Assembly: GCA_019915015.1 (NCBI GenBank)
Contig: JAHBBC010000009.1
Span: forward strand, 1,612,001-1,676,000
Reading direction: 5' to 3'
Length of the DNA: 64,000 bases
Source: Auriscalpium vulgare
Lineage: Eukaryota > Basidiomycota > Agaricomycetes > Russulales > Auriscalpiaceae
The position numbers were made by a program, and so were the translations under genes. Shown here piece by piece: positions 53,438 through 64,000 of the stretch; position 1 is the stretch's first letter; every line of letters begins with the position of its first letter. The notes beneath the pieces are model-generated. The model had not been told where the DNA came from. It did not search any database and worked only from the letters and a program-made list of their open reading frames with translations.

Positions 53438-54246
53438 TGGAGACGTCGGTGATGTGCTCTGTATCGTCATCTGTCTAGCTCTGTACCACCTGAACACTGT
53501 CATAATGCCATTCGGCTTGGCGCCTCTTCGCGCCCGGACCATTGCAACGCGTAGTTTACGCTTTCTGAACGACGTTCGCATAGCGTTGATTCGCCAGTCC
53601 GGACAAATATGCCGACAGCCCGTACAATGTTGTGGTATCTAGTCGGCCTGCGCAGACTACCGACAGTCATGATGGATTGGTGATGAGTTGAGTGCCTTGC
53701 TCAAGTTTGATCCTCGTCGTGCGACTGACAACAGCACCGTCACGTAGCATCCGCATCAGCAGCATAGCCAGCGAGAGACACTCTTTAACCAAGCCTTTAC
53801 AAATCGATGAAAGTGCTATGACGACGTCTTTTGACACCCTTGGAGCCGGTTTGACCTGGGAAGGCACGCTGTTCGCTGTGGGGGTAAGTGGCACCAAACC
53901 CCTCCACGACATTATTTTGACCTGTGCACTGGAAAGTAGGCGACAAAGCCGCGTCTAAGAGCGCTTCGTGTAGTCCAGAGGAGCATTTCCAGCACTGAAC
54001 TCGTCAACAGGACTCTTGGGCCGTGTCACACCGGCGACCGGCAATTGGAAAGCCAACACTTGGAGGGTTTCGCTTGACACTCATGCTGTGTACTCAGCGC
54101 TCTGAGAGGAGAAAGACCCCTGGACGTAATCGGGCAGTTTCGGCCCATCTGGAATGATTTCACGAATCCCTCATGAGTATAAAGCACAATCACCCAAGCC
54201 CCACCATGAATTCCATACCGTTCCCTCTTGTCTTCACTCCACCACC
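53438..54246. other. Intergenic, no gene seen
   Basis: The minus strand at 53667-53912 has an 81-codon open frame with some amphipathic sequence (KDVVIALSSICKGLVKECL), but there are no family motifs or splice partners, so I do not call it. The right part is the promoter of the O-methyltransferase gene; TATAAAG lies at about 54179. Confidence 0.4.
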
Positions 54247-56184
54247 ATGTTTCAGGATTCGCAGCTCGACGGCGACCTCTGCGCTCTTCTCAGGCTTATT
54301 GCTACGGCTACGCAGGACGCTGTAGTCGAGTACGAGCGGTCGGGCCATGGTGTTCCGTCGCTCGAGTCGCCTAAGCTCCACCCTGCGGACGCTGTTGCCG
54401 CCTCTATCCCTCTCAGACGGGCGGTGCGTACATTAGAGGCAGCCTGTCATCAGCTATGCTCCACGCTCGCTCCGCCTACACTCAGCATGGTCAACGTGTG
54501 TGCTCGTCCACCTCATCTCGATGCTTATCTGACGAGCCTTCAGCGCGGAATGATGGTTCGCGAAACGACCGTTACACGTATTGCAATCGAAGCCAGGATC
54601 ACCGATATACTGCGCGAGTACCCGAACGGCTTGCACACCAGCGAGCTCGGCAAGAAGGCAGGAATTGACGGTGGCAAGCTCGCGCGCGTCCTGCGGGCGC
54701 TGACAGTGAAGCACATATATCGTGAAGGTAATTTGATGAGCTCCAACACTTGGCCTCGCCTAATTCGCTTCGATCAATCTGCCTTTGTTTGGCCCAGTTG
54801 CGCCTGATATCTTCGCAAATAACCGTCTATCGCTTCCGCTTGCGTCCGACCATCCGACATCGGCTCTGCTGGGTCATTTTTACAACGAGTGCCTGCCCGC
54901 AGAAGCACAGCTGTATGAGACGCTCGTGGATCCGGTCTCCGGACCCTCCTACGACCCGCTGCAATGCTCATTTTCGCGTACCCTGGGGGGACGGACCCTG
55001 ACGTTGTTCGACTGGTTTACGCAGCATGTGAGTCCCCTCTCCGGGCGATTCTCCATCGTTCAAAGCCTTAGCTGACACCTGTCGCCGCATTGCAGCCCAA
55101 AGAGAGTCAGGTAAGGGGCATTCGCAGAGCCTTCCGGCTGGGATCTCATTCCCGATAGCGGTTCGGCAAGGCCATGCTTGGGATTGGATACGTGAGCAAT
55201 TCGCTGGTCGCAGCCAATGGTCGGTCCGAAACGCTCCCACGTCAGATCGCGCTGACTTCTGCCGGACGGGCTACAGCGTATCCGTGGGCAAGTCTCGCCC
55301 CAGGCACGAAGGTGTGCGACGTCGGCGGTGGAATCGGGGCCGTCTTGATCCTCGTGGGCCAGAAGCACCCCCACCTGCAACTTACGCTCCAGGATCTGCC
55401 TAACGTCATCTGCCAAGCAGAGAAGGTCGCTGTCATTTTCCGTACACCTGTTGGTCGCTAATGCGCGCTGTTTAGTTCTGGAAGGAAGAATGTTTGCAGG
55501 CCGTCCAAGAAGAACGCATCAACTTCATTCCGTTCGATTTTTTCAAGGAGGCTCCGGCTGCAGGCCAGGATATCTACTACGTGAGTCAAACGTAGGTGTA
55601 GAGTACGGCTCGACTAAGGACGGTCGCTCGCAGGCGAAGCAAGTCTTCCACGACTGGCCGGACCATATGTGCCAGATCTTGATTCAGAACATACGCCGCG
55701 CTATGAAGCCAGGCAGCCGTCTTCTCATCCGTGCGTCTGATCCGTTGATTGTCGATTGGATGTGCTAATACAATCAATTCGCCGCCTTTCGCCGCCCAGA
55801 CGATTACATCCTGCGAACCGTCGGCGGCCAGGGGCTCGACTCGCCTCCGGATCAGGCGGTGGAACGGGTGCGTACACGCGCCTGCCGACAATGGTGGCCT
55901 GCGCCGATATGGACTTTATTTAGGCACCTAAACCCCTGCTCCCGACCTGGGGAGCCGGCAACAGCCGCCCGTACCTGCAGGACATCAACATGATGAACCT
56001 GCATAACTCGAAGGAGCGCACCCTCGACGAGTTTGCGAAGCTCGGGTGAGTCGCCAGCGTGCTTCCTCGCATTGATCGGAACTGTTTGACTCATTGATGC
56101 CATCGCAGACAAGACGTGGGCTTGACAGTGGTCAAAGTCTGGGACTTCTTGGAGACGGGAATGGTGGAATTTGTCCTTGCTTGA
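54247..56184 (+). CDS. SAM-dependent O-methyltransferase (plant COMT-like family)
   Basis: Exons 54247-54727, 54798-55027, a 15-nt exon 55096-55110, 55159-55219, 55277-55425, 55476-55580, 55634-55730, 55800-55867, 55924-56045 and 56109-56184; 467 residues. An N-terminal winged-helix dimerisation region (RITDILREYPNGLHTSELGKKAGID) precedes the Rossmann domain with motif I VCDVGGGIG, then LTLQDLPNVI, the active-site-type FHDWPD (KQVFHDWPDHMC) and LLIHDYILR. This is the methyltransferase family 2 pattern, acting on small phenolic or secondary metabolites; in wood-decay fungi members can methylate lignin-type phenols, but the substrate cannot be read here. Intron 55220-55276 could also be retained in frame. 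No biosynthetic cluster is visible around it. Confidence 0.87.
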
Positions 56185-56420
56185 GAGCGGTCAGCTCTCT
56201 TCTGTCGTGCAATCCCGGCCCATATATATTTCTCTCGCAGATCAGCGGGATGTGATGTAGATTTACAAGAGTACGTTAGATGAGTAGTCTTGAAGACTTC
56301 TTGAAGTCAAATGAGCGGTATCTGCGGAACTTTCCAATGGTCGATCACTAGCTGTATACAAATGTGTTGATCTGGGTTTTATCGATCATACTACCGCTTT
56401 GCTATCAACGTCTCGCTTTC

Positions 56421-57688
56421 TCACAATTTACTTCCCTGCGCCTCGTCGCCAAATACTTCCTTAAACGCAGGCCCTATTTCCTTGAGCATGTCCTGCGTTA
56501 CCACACCGCGGCCCTCCTTCTCAAAGGCGATCCTCGAGGTCGTCCGTGTGACGATGCTAGCGCCCGTCGCTGCGAGGAGCGGCATTTTCGAGACCGGGAT
56601 GGTCTTGTCTCCGTACGCGCCATCCTCATAGCATTTTGCCCACGCGAGGAAGGCACCCACGCTGCCGCTGAGGATGTCGCCCTGCCCGCCGCAGCGCTTG
56701 AGCCCGCCAGGGGTGTCGACGACAACTACCTCGTTCTGCTCCTTCTCTTCCGCGGAGATCTTCGACGCCTCGTGCGCAGCCACCGAAGAGGCGCCCTCAG
56801 TGTTGGACGAGATGATGTCCGAGGCGCCTTTCTGCAGGATCGTAACGCCGCCGAGGGCATGTGACACGCTCGAGGCCCGTTTCTCTGGGGCTGTCTTGGG
56901 ATCGATGCCCTGCCCGGTGTTTCAGACGCTTAACTCCCAAAATAATAGCAGCGCTTACGGCTTGTTCGCTGAGACGTTTGAATTCCACGACGTTGGGCGT
57001 TAACACCGCCCGTCGGTAGCCGTTTATGAGATCGAGCTGCTGGCCGACCATGAAGAGCCCGTCTGCGTCCAAAACGAGGAACATGCCCTGTTCCTTGGCA
57101 ATCTCGAGCGCGAGGCGCGCAAAGTCCAGCATGTACTGTTCCCTTCCCAGCCCTGGGCCGATGATGAGGGTGTGCAGGCGCGAGAGGAGGCCTGACAGCT
57201 CTTTGCGAAGAGAGCCCGGAGAGCTGTGTGCCGGTCAGCGAAGGCCTGAACAACAACGACTGCGGCTGAAGATACATTTCCTGGCAAAGAACAGGATGCA
57301 CGATTAAATCCGGGGAGTATGATTTGATTGCTCCGGCTGCAGTTGGCGAGCATATGACGTGGGACAGGTCGACACCCTGCGGCACGATGAAATCGTGGCA
57401 CATTCTGATGGATGAGAAGATGCTTACCACCCGCTGCGCGGATATCGCAGCAAAGAAAGGCGCCCCTGTGTAGCTTCTTCATTTCAATGCACGATAAAGG
57501 CAGCAATGCGCAGCACATACTCTAAGGCTCCTCCGAGCACCCCAACGCGTCCTGAACAGAGAATCAAATGAGGACCAGGCAAATCATGCCAGATGTGCAC
57601 ATACCTGACTGCCCCTTGTGCAGTGTTCCATTTAGAGGTGGTATAAGGAGGCGAATCTGTTCGAGGATGGCTTTGGATACTGGCATGG
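56421..57688 (-). CDS. ATP-dependent (S)-NAD(P)H-hydrate dehydratase
   Basis: Exons 57688-57607, 57551-57521, 57476-57428, 57376-57276, 57223-56959 and 56909-56421; 338 residues. Motifs of the YjeF C-terminal (carbohydrate-kinase-like) family appear in order: [22 protein letters not shown] (residues about 16-37), [76 protein letters not shown] and the ATP site [18 protein letters not shown]. The enzyme repairs damaged hydrated NADH/NADPH, normally together with an epimerase encoded elsewhere. The acceptor of exon 3 (GAAATGAAG) is weak but is the only one keeping frame. The gene is divergent from the F-box gene. Confidence 0.93.
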
Positions 57689-57865
57689 TCACTGCAGGCG
57701 TCTGAAGCAAGTGGCAGGCTTCGTACATTGATAATACCATGACGTCGGTTTTGTGATCTAATCTAATCTAGGACCTAACCCTACGCTGTGGCTTTCCCAT
57801 TGTTGCAGTGCAAGCCCGCTCAGTGCTCACTGTCTGTGGCATCCCCTGCTTCACCACCATCCTTC

Positions 57866-59677
57866 ATGTCGTCCTCGGTCGTACAGCAGGGCTACGGCTC
57901 GAACATACACCGCGCTCTTGCTATCCCCGAACTCCTCAGCATCGTTTGCAGTTATTCCACCACCGCAGAGAACGCCCGTAACGCCCTCGTTAGTCGCCAA
58001 TGGAACTCGGTTGCGCTGGACCACATCTGGAAGGAGGTGGACAATCTCTACTATATCCTCCGGGTTCTTGTGCCCATGCATTCACGGAATGACCATCCAT
58101 TCGTGCGTCACTGCGTACTCTAATCAAGCTTTATGCTCACACCTGCCTTTCAGGCGTTCACGCGTCCACCAACGCAGCAGGACTGGACGCGCTTTGCACC
58201 GTACGCTCGCCGCGTGCGCTCCCTTAGGTACCAACCACCAACCGAGTACCCACCACGGTCGGATCACCAACCACGTTCGGAGTACCACCACATCCTCGAC
58301 GACAGCGTCTTTCAGGACCTTGCGCGCACGCGCACCTCCCTCGCCGTCTTTCCGAATCTCCGTCTGCTGTGGTGGGAGGAGTTCGACACGCGCGCGCATC
58401 AGCTGGTTTTTATGCACGAGGGTATCACCGAATTCCACGTCTTGCTGCAGCCACTTGCGCCGCAGTCGGTCATGATGGAGGGTTACTTCGCAGATGTCAC
58501 GGCACGCATGCCTGCCCTGCAGACCCTCTGCCTCCTCTGCCCCCTGGGCGACGGCGGGTACATCCCCACGGCGGCATTTCAGACGCTAGTTGCGGGCGCG
58601 CAGAAACTCAAGCGCATCGAGCTACCGAAGGATTCACTGAACGGGGCCACGCTTAAGGAGTTGGCCAAGCTTCCACATCTGGAGGCGATCGAATTTGACA
58701 CGGACGGGGGGCTCAAGTATGTTAACACCCCGACAATCCAGAAGACCCTCGCGCCCGAAGATTTCCCCGCACTGTGGGACCTCTGCCTCAATTCGGACCT
58801 TGCCGACATGCGGACGTTCTTGGTGGGCGGGGCGCTACTGCCGAACTTAAAATGCCTCTTTGTGGACAGCCTCAATGCCGAGAAGGCGTCCACCGTGCAT
58901 GACTTCCTCGTGGACATAGCGGCAAGCTACCCGGACCTCGAGATGTTTGCCATAGACATCGTGGTCCCTATGCATAAGCAGCTTGCGAGTGAGACGCTCA
59001 CCCTCAGCCACATTCGACCCCTCCTCTCACTCAAGAATCTCAAATGTCTGGAGCTGCGCCACAACTTCCCCCTGGACCTCACCGAAGAGGACGTTGCGGA
59101 GCTGGCACAAGCATTACCAAAGCTGGAGAACCTCGTGCTTAACCCGGAGCCGCTAGAGCTCTGCAAGCCCACACTTGACCTCCAGGTCCTTTTAACACTC
59201 GCACGCCATTGCCCCGCGCTGCAGAAGGTCAGCATCTACCTCAACGCTGATGTGACCTCAGCCCTCTCCCTCCCGTCCACGTCGACATCCCGCCTTTTCC
59301 CTGCCCTACATACGCTAGTCTTCGGCGTGTCTCCCATTGCTGCGGAGCACGTACCCATCTCACTCTTCCTGTCACACCTAGTTTCGGATAACGCGGCGCT
59401 CAAGATCGAGTACGGCCTTACATGGAGCGACGAATTGTACGCGGCCGACGACGTATATGCACAGTTTGCATCGGTCCGCTACGATCGCTGGGCGGAAGTG
59501 GCCAAGACAGTGCCGCTGCTGCTGGAGCTGCGCAAGCAGGAGCGCCGAGAGCGCCGCAACATCGAGCGGGAGGTCGAGGATTTGCGTATGCGGAATGAGG
59601 TGCTAATGGAGAGGGCGAAGCTCACGTCAAAGAGCTCTCTGAGCGCTCAGTTGGAGAAGGGGTGTGTGATGTGCTGA
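57866..59677 (+). CDS. F-box/leucine-rich-repeat-type protein
   Basis: Exons 57866-58102 and 58154-59677; 586 residues. The N-terminal segment HRALAIPELLSIVCSYSTT...ARNALVSRQWNSVALDHIWKEVDNL (residues about 14-62) is the degenerate F-box typical of basidiomycete proteins. A long leucine-rich-repeat-like region follows (FPNLRLLWW, MPALQTLCLL, LKRIELPKDS, LPHLEAIEFD, LPNLKCLFVDS, LKNLKCLELRHNF, LPKLENLVLNPEPL). A charged coiled coil closes it (LRKQERRERRNIEREVEDLRMRNEVLMERAKL). It ends in CVMC, which resembles a CaaX-like prenylation box, though the pattern is only suggestive. Such proteins usually recruit substrates to SCF ubiquitin ligases; the target is unknown. Confidence 0.8.
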
Positions 59678-60348
59678 CCGGCGTTATCTATCTCACGTCG
59701 AATATCTACGTTTTCGAATTGCTTTGCTTTACTTATTATCGTTGTATTCTAGTCGATCTGTATACCTCTTAGACCGGTGACCGTCTGTCGGCGACAACGA
59801 GATGGGGAGGGTGTTGTCGCCAGACAGACCGGTCGAATTGAGTTTGAATTCCTATGTAGCTCGGGTTACCGTAAAAGGATACCCGGTCCGGGGTCGGACC
59901 GCTGCGCGCGCCCTGCAGCCACGTCGCGTCCCTCACACCTCTCTGCATATACCTCCTTCCTGTATACTCACATGTCCGAACATACCCCGTCAAACACTAA
60001 AGGACATATCCATGAAGAGTCCGGCACAGGACTTAGCGCCTGGATCTGCAGGTGCGCAGGCAGAATTGATTGGACCTGCGGGTGAGGGAGTTCCGCGCTA
60101 AGGATGGACGGATTGCGCTGGATGTTCATGCGCGAACGCACGGAGCTGGTGCTGAGACTCGCGGTGCCATGCCAGATGTCCCGCTTCGCGGCTTCTTTGC
60201 GTGCTTGGTGCGCTGCTGTTCTTACTCGTCAGAGCTAGTGTACGCGGGCGCGGCTGCGCAGAAGGACGTCGCCCGCTTGAGGTTCTTCGGGGCCGTAGGC
60301 GAAGCAAGATACTGGGCAGGGTTCGGAAGCGAGTCGTTGCGAAGGGGC
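59678..60348. other. Intergenic, no gene seen
   Basis: 3' region of the F-box gene. The plus strand at 60070-60450 is open for 126 codons but shows no motif or good context. Confidence 0.4.
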
Positions 60349-60742
60349 TTAATACGCGGTAAAGACATGGACGAAGACGTGGACGAGAGTGTGGATGTGG
60401 AGTGGCGGCACCTGATTAATCTGCAGTCGGCGCAGCGGGTTTATGACTAGACATGTCGCGTCGATTTGAAGCAAAATCGCCAGGACTATGCAGATAGTCT
60501 TGCCCGATCCTGTTCCAGCAGCGTTGACGAGACTGTCTCTTCGAGAGCACACCAGGATGATTTGAGGATGACGCTCTCAAGTTGCATCTACCAAGGAACT
60601 GTGTCTTAGTTGGTGACGGCCCATAGCAGCAGGCACGCGCGGCGCGCTTTCGCGAGCGAGATCTGGTGGTGCCAGAGTTTGCAGGAACAAGTCGAGAGCC
60701 TATGAGCTGTGTTGCATTCTGCAATAAATGCGAGTCTGACAA
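60349..60742 (-). pseudogene. Fragment of a RecQ/DEAD-type helicase
   Basis: The minus strand reads SLVNAAGTGSGKTICIVLAI with CLVINPLRRLQINQ, i.e. Walker A plus motif Ia of a superfamily 2 helicase as found in multicopy helicase families of basidiomycetes. Upstream matches (about 60560-60740) are in shifted frames and nothing of motifs II-VI follows. I read it as a dead fragment. Confidence 0.6.
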
Positions 60743-61655
60743 GTCATATATGACCTGTATACATGCTCTATGAGCTTAGGAAGGTCTGAAAGCGCTGATA
60801 TTCGCGGTGCGGGGGCTGTCACGGTAGTAGCGAACAGAGAAAAGTCTTGTCGCGGAGGCTCCTTGAACTCGTACCACCACAATGGCACAGTTTTCCCACG
60901 CTTGCGTGGAAGGATTGGCACACACCTGAGAGAGAGACCTTAGTCCCCTCGAAGGTAGAGCCATCGGAATACACACATCCGGCACAGACGAGGGCAACGT
61001 AGCCTAGTGAGAACCGTAAAATACCACCACACCCCCCACAAAAGACCAACAAGCATGACACGTCACCGCGACACGGACACCGGTACCCCTCCCACACACA
61101 ACCCCCACACACCCACAATTCACCACCACCGCACGACACCACGCAGCGAAACCACCGCGAGCCCAACCCCACAACATCGGGGTGCTGCACGCGGCCGCCC
61201 CGAACACCGTCACCCTACCCGCACAACGATCCCCACACCTCAATGCAGACGCCCCCACACGCTGACACCCAGACAATCGGTCATCCCAGTATGCCCCCAA
61301 ATGACGGGCCAGAGACGGACAGCATGCCCCCCCCCCGCCCCCACCCCCCGCCAGCACGACGACCCCCCGGCGTGAGACGCCCACCCGCGGCCCGCGGACC
61401 GCCCACCCCGTACCTGCCCACGCGAGCGCGCACTGACGCACCGCGCCGAATAAGCGCCAACAGACGACATCGATCTCCCCGTAATCAAGGCAATGAACGT
61501 AGCACATACCATGCATACCACCCTCATTACTAGTCCTAACGCTGCTACAATCTATGCGTCTTAAAAACGTAATTCCGCTTAAACCCAGGCGCCAACCATG
61601 TTAAGCGAAATCGTTAAAAGAGACGCAAGTGACAGAAGAGCCCACCCCACACAAG
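60743..61655. other. Start of strongly C-skewed DNA, no gene called
   Basis: From about 61018 the plus strand becomes C- and A-rich and G-poor, with C runs such as the 10-base run near 61330. Frames here translate to proline/threonine/histidine repeats and give no family. The inverted repeat CGCTTAA/TTAAGCG at 61577-61607 could form a small hairpin. Confidence 0.4.
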
Positions 61656-62315
61656 ATGCCCCCACCCACTCCATCCCCCACCTCCTCCCAGGTGTCCCTC
61701 AAAGCGACACACGGACCCACCCCCCCAGCCCCCATCCACGTCCAACTCCCTGGCCCGGATCGGATGATCTCCCACTACGCCTGGGACCCCGCACGCCCAG
61801 AGCGCACAGTCCCGAAATGGCCAGCGCCACAGCGCGACGCACTCCCCATCCACCTCGCCGCACGCCTGGCACCCCCAACCCCCCACCACAGGCACCCGCC
61901 CCCCACCCTCCTCGCCCGCTGCCAGCCAGCGCTGTACGTCCGGCTACACGCCCCAATCACGCTGGTCTCCAACAGCTACGACATCCCGATTAGAGGCACG
62001 GCCACCGGAGTAGCCGAGCACCGCGAACGCACCGTCATTCTCTGGTTCACCCCCGACTCGGACACCACGACCCACATCCGCCTCGAGATACCGCGCAAGT
62101 GGACCGCGCTTCCACTACGCGACCGCCTATGGGGTTATCTGTGGAGACTCAGAGCAATCATCTTCGCACGCGGACACGCACGCCGCGAGACAATCAGACG
62201 CCGAGACGCGAACCGAGCACCTACACATAGAGACTGCGACCACCTACACTCCTTCCACTCCATGCAATCCCTCGACCCCTTGACCAAATTCCCCAGCTTC
62301 ACCCTTACAGCCTGA
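61656..62315 (+). CDS. Proline-rich hypothetical protein
   Basis: An intronless open frame of 219 codons from the first ATG. The N-terminal 110 residues are proline-rich (PPPTPSPTSSQVSLKATHGP). The C-terminal half looks more like folded protein (LYVRLHAPITLVSNSYDIPIRGTAT, RTVILWFTPDSDTTTHIRLEIPRKWTALPLRDRLWGYLWRLRAIIFARGHARRE). No family is recognised. It lies in C-skewed DNA next to another proline-rich gene, so both may belong to one multi-copy element, but no terminal repeats are visible in the window. Confidence 0.5.
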   Translation: MPPPTPSPTSSQVSLKATHGPTPPAPIHVQLPGPDRMISHYAWDPARPERTVPKWPAPQRDALPIHLAARLAPPTPHHRHPPPTLLARCQPALYVRLHAPITLVSNSYDIPIRGTATGVAEHRERTVILWFTPDSDTTTHIRLEIPRKWTALPLRDRLWGYLWRLRAIIFARGHARRETIRRRDANRAPTHRDCDHLHSFHSMQSLDPLTKFPSFTLTA

Positions 62316-62848
62316 CACCCCTCACTCCCGCCCCCTCACTCCGCATACACGATGCGAACACAGTGACACTACAATACACGTAAAACCTATATATACCAGC
62401 CATCAAATAATAGCACACCTCGCCTAACAGCACCACACAATACGAACCCCGACGCAACCACCGCCGCCCGACGCACAACTCAACCCGCCAACACACTCGA
62501 CCCCCCCCACACCACACACCCAACCCCCCGCAACCCGGACGACCCCCATAAGGTGGAGACACGGAGCACGGCCAAACCAACACCGAAAACCGCCCAAGAC
62601 GCCCACCACGCACACCGCCTACGGCCCCTCCAAACCTATAAGCCCACTACCAACGCGCACTATCCACCCTCCACGGCCCAGACAAGACCACAGGAACAAC
62701 ATGAAAATAAAGCGACGCGCATGAAGGGCCAAACACGCCCCCGGCCGACGACAACGGCCGAGCCGCACCACCGACCACTGAAACACCCCGCGGGCGCCGC
62801 TCTCTTAAAAGGCGTGCAAAGACGGCCACCCTACCACGGATCCCAACC
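62316..62848. other. Spacer in C-skewed region
   Basis: Same base skew as its surroundings. Low-complexity frames only; likely promoter region of the following gene. Confidence 0.35.
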
Positions 62849-64000
62849 ATGGCTCCCCCGCTCGCCAAAGCACCATCCGCCTCTGTCTCCTCAGCCGCGA
62901 GGCACTCCGCCACGGCCTCGCCCGCCGCTGTCGCCGCCGACCTCCGCCACCGGTCGCGCACACCCACCCAAGGTGACCTGAACGGTAAGTTCGACCCCCC
63001 CCCCGTGAACCCCGCTACCACCCCTAACACCCAACCCAACCCCCGCTAGACTTCACGCGCGCGACCCCGCCGAAGCGCGCCAAAGGAGCGAACCGCGCAC
63101 ACGTGAGTGAGGAAGCCATGTCCGTCGAAGACGATGAGGACGACCCGTCAATGACGTCCGACATCGCGTCGCACAACCGCTTCAACCCCATCGCAATCGG
63201 CGCCAACGTCGTGGACTACAGCTTCACCCCGAGCACGTCCCCCGTACCAGAGGATGGGCCACCGACGCCGACTCCCGGCCCCCGCACCCACGCCACGGCC
63301 ACGGCCACCAACGGCCCCACCTACCCCCCTGCCCCCACAGCCAACGTACAGACACCCGCCCACGCACATGCCGGCCACGGACACACCGGCCCGCAGGCGC
63401 AGCCTACCGCTACCCCCACTCCAGGGACTGCCACGCACGCCGCGCCCCAGCCACCGGCCCCCACGCCTGCCGCATATACCCCTGCCACTGGACCCGCCCA
63501 CACCCAGCCAACTGTCCCGCAGCCTGCGGCCCCACAGCATACAGCACAACCGACCGCCCAACCACAGACGGCGCCATACAGCCTCTTCCAGAACGCCACG
63601 CAACCCGCAGTCTTCCATGGTGTCGGCGCCGAACCACACGTCCCTCTCCAGGGCGCCGCCCACCACGACCCACTCCACGGCGCAGCCCACCCCGGCCCCG
63701 GCGACGCACCCCCGCCCGCCCCCCAAGGCCTCTTCCTCGGAGTCCACCCACCCGCGCCGGCGCCCGCCCAAGGCGCCGCGCCACCGCATATGGCCGCACA
63801 GAACGCGGCGCCGCCCGCACCCATGCAAGGAGCCGGACAGGCCGCGCCCCCTCAAGGCGCAGCACACCCCGCAATGTTCCAGGGCGCAGGACCCCTCCCC
63901 CCCATGGCTGCGGCCGCCGATCTGGAGCTGGCCAACCGCGCAATGGACCGAATCCAACTGGGCGCCACCCACGTCGGTATGCTCACCCCATCCGCGACGA
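62849..64000 (+). CDS. Proline/alanine-rich protein, 3' end outside window
   Basis: Exons 62849-62984 and 63050 to beyond 64000, joined by a C-rich GT-AG intron. The start is APPLAKAPSASVSSAARHSATA, then a basic patch PPKRAKGANR, an acidic patch (SVEDDEDDPSM) and ASHNRFNPIAIGANVVDYSF. A long proline/alanine/glutamine/histidine-rich stretch with repeated QGA(A)-type units follows (QGAAHHDPLHGAAHPGP, MQGAGQAAPPQGAAHPAMFQGAG). Near the window edge more ordinary sequence returns (DLELANRAMDRIQLGATHVGML). The layout resembles a gag-like or ORF1-type disordered N-terminus, but no RNA-binding or enzyme motif is reached. Function unknown. Confidence 0.5.

Noticed and set aside
61004..61533. Open frames on both strands in C-rich DNA
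   Set aside because: Translate to low-complexity Pro/His/Thr or Gly/Val/Trp with no folded-looking segment.
63148..63972. Glycine-rich minus-strand frame of 274 codons at the window end
   Set aside because: Complement of the proline/alanine-rich gene; glycine runs come from C-rich DNA.
1..64000. CRISPR arrays, bacterial operons, ribosome binding sites
   Set aside because: The sequence is clearly eukaryotic with spliceosomal introns; no spaced identical repeats of CRISPR type seen.
1..64000. tRNA or rRNA genes
   Set aside because: None recognised by eye; a covariance-model scan would be needed to exclude tRNAs in the spacers.

Overview
The window reads as genomic DNA of an agaricomycete basidiomycete, most likely a polypore-type wood-decay fungus. 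This is inference. It rests on genes cut into many short exons by roughly 45-70 nt GT-AG introns, several microexons of 10-18 nt, closely spaced divergent gene pairs, GC-rich coding DNA, and lineage-typical families (Zn2Cys6 factors, multi-TM proteins, F-box/LRR proteins). Exon models were spliced by eye from donor and acceptor sites, reading-frame continuity and remembered family motifs; nothing was searched.

Layout. 1-3283: 3' part of a SNF2/RING helicase. 4145-4950: MFS transporter relic. 6.6-15.3 kb: tandem duplication of a two-gene cassette, a Zn2Cys6 transcription factor plus CRIPT. Both factors can be spliced open; one CRIPT copy is intact and the other is dead. 15.5-31 kb: MYND protein, EFM7-type methyltransferase, phosphate transporter, multi-TM protein, two neighbouring genes sharing a Cys/His motif I do not recognise, and a SIRT4-like sirtuin. 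31.3-49.5 kb: a rearranged accessory region. PEX7 is followed by a head-to-head pair of AAA-ATPase-like/PD-(D/E)XK genes, then by a second, internally deleted copy of the whole block. That copy carries a terminal-inverted-repeat transposon with an 8-bp target duplication, itself interrupted by a gag-only LTR retroelement with apparently identical LTRs and a 5-bp target duplication. 50.3-59.7 kb: makorin-like E3 ligase, SAGA subunit Ada1, O-methyltransferase, NAD(P)HX dehydratase and F-box protein. 60.3 kb to the end: a helicase relic, then about 3 kb of strongly C-skewed sequence with two proline-rich reading frames, the last running off the window.

How the parts relate. Most single-copy genes are unrelated housekeeping functions packed as divergent pairs (CRIPT/MYND, sirtuin/PEX7, makorin/Ada1, NAD(P)HX dehydratase/F-box) with 180-240 bp between start codons, so bidirectional promoters are plausible. 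The accessory block is the dynamic part. At least six copies or fragments of the ATPase/nuclease family lie within 17 kb, in both orientations, and mobile elements have landed in them. Whether that family is a genome-defence, conflict or selfish system cannot be told from sequence alone, but it is the best candidate here for an undescribed system.
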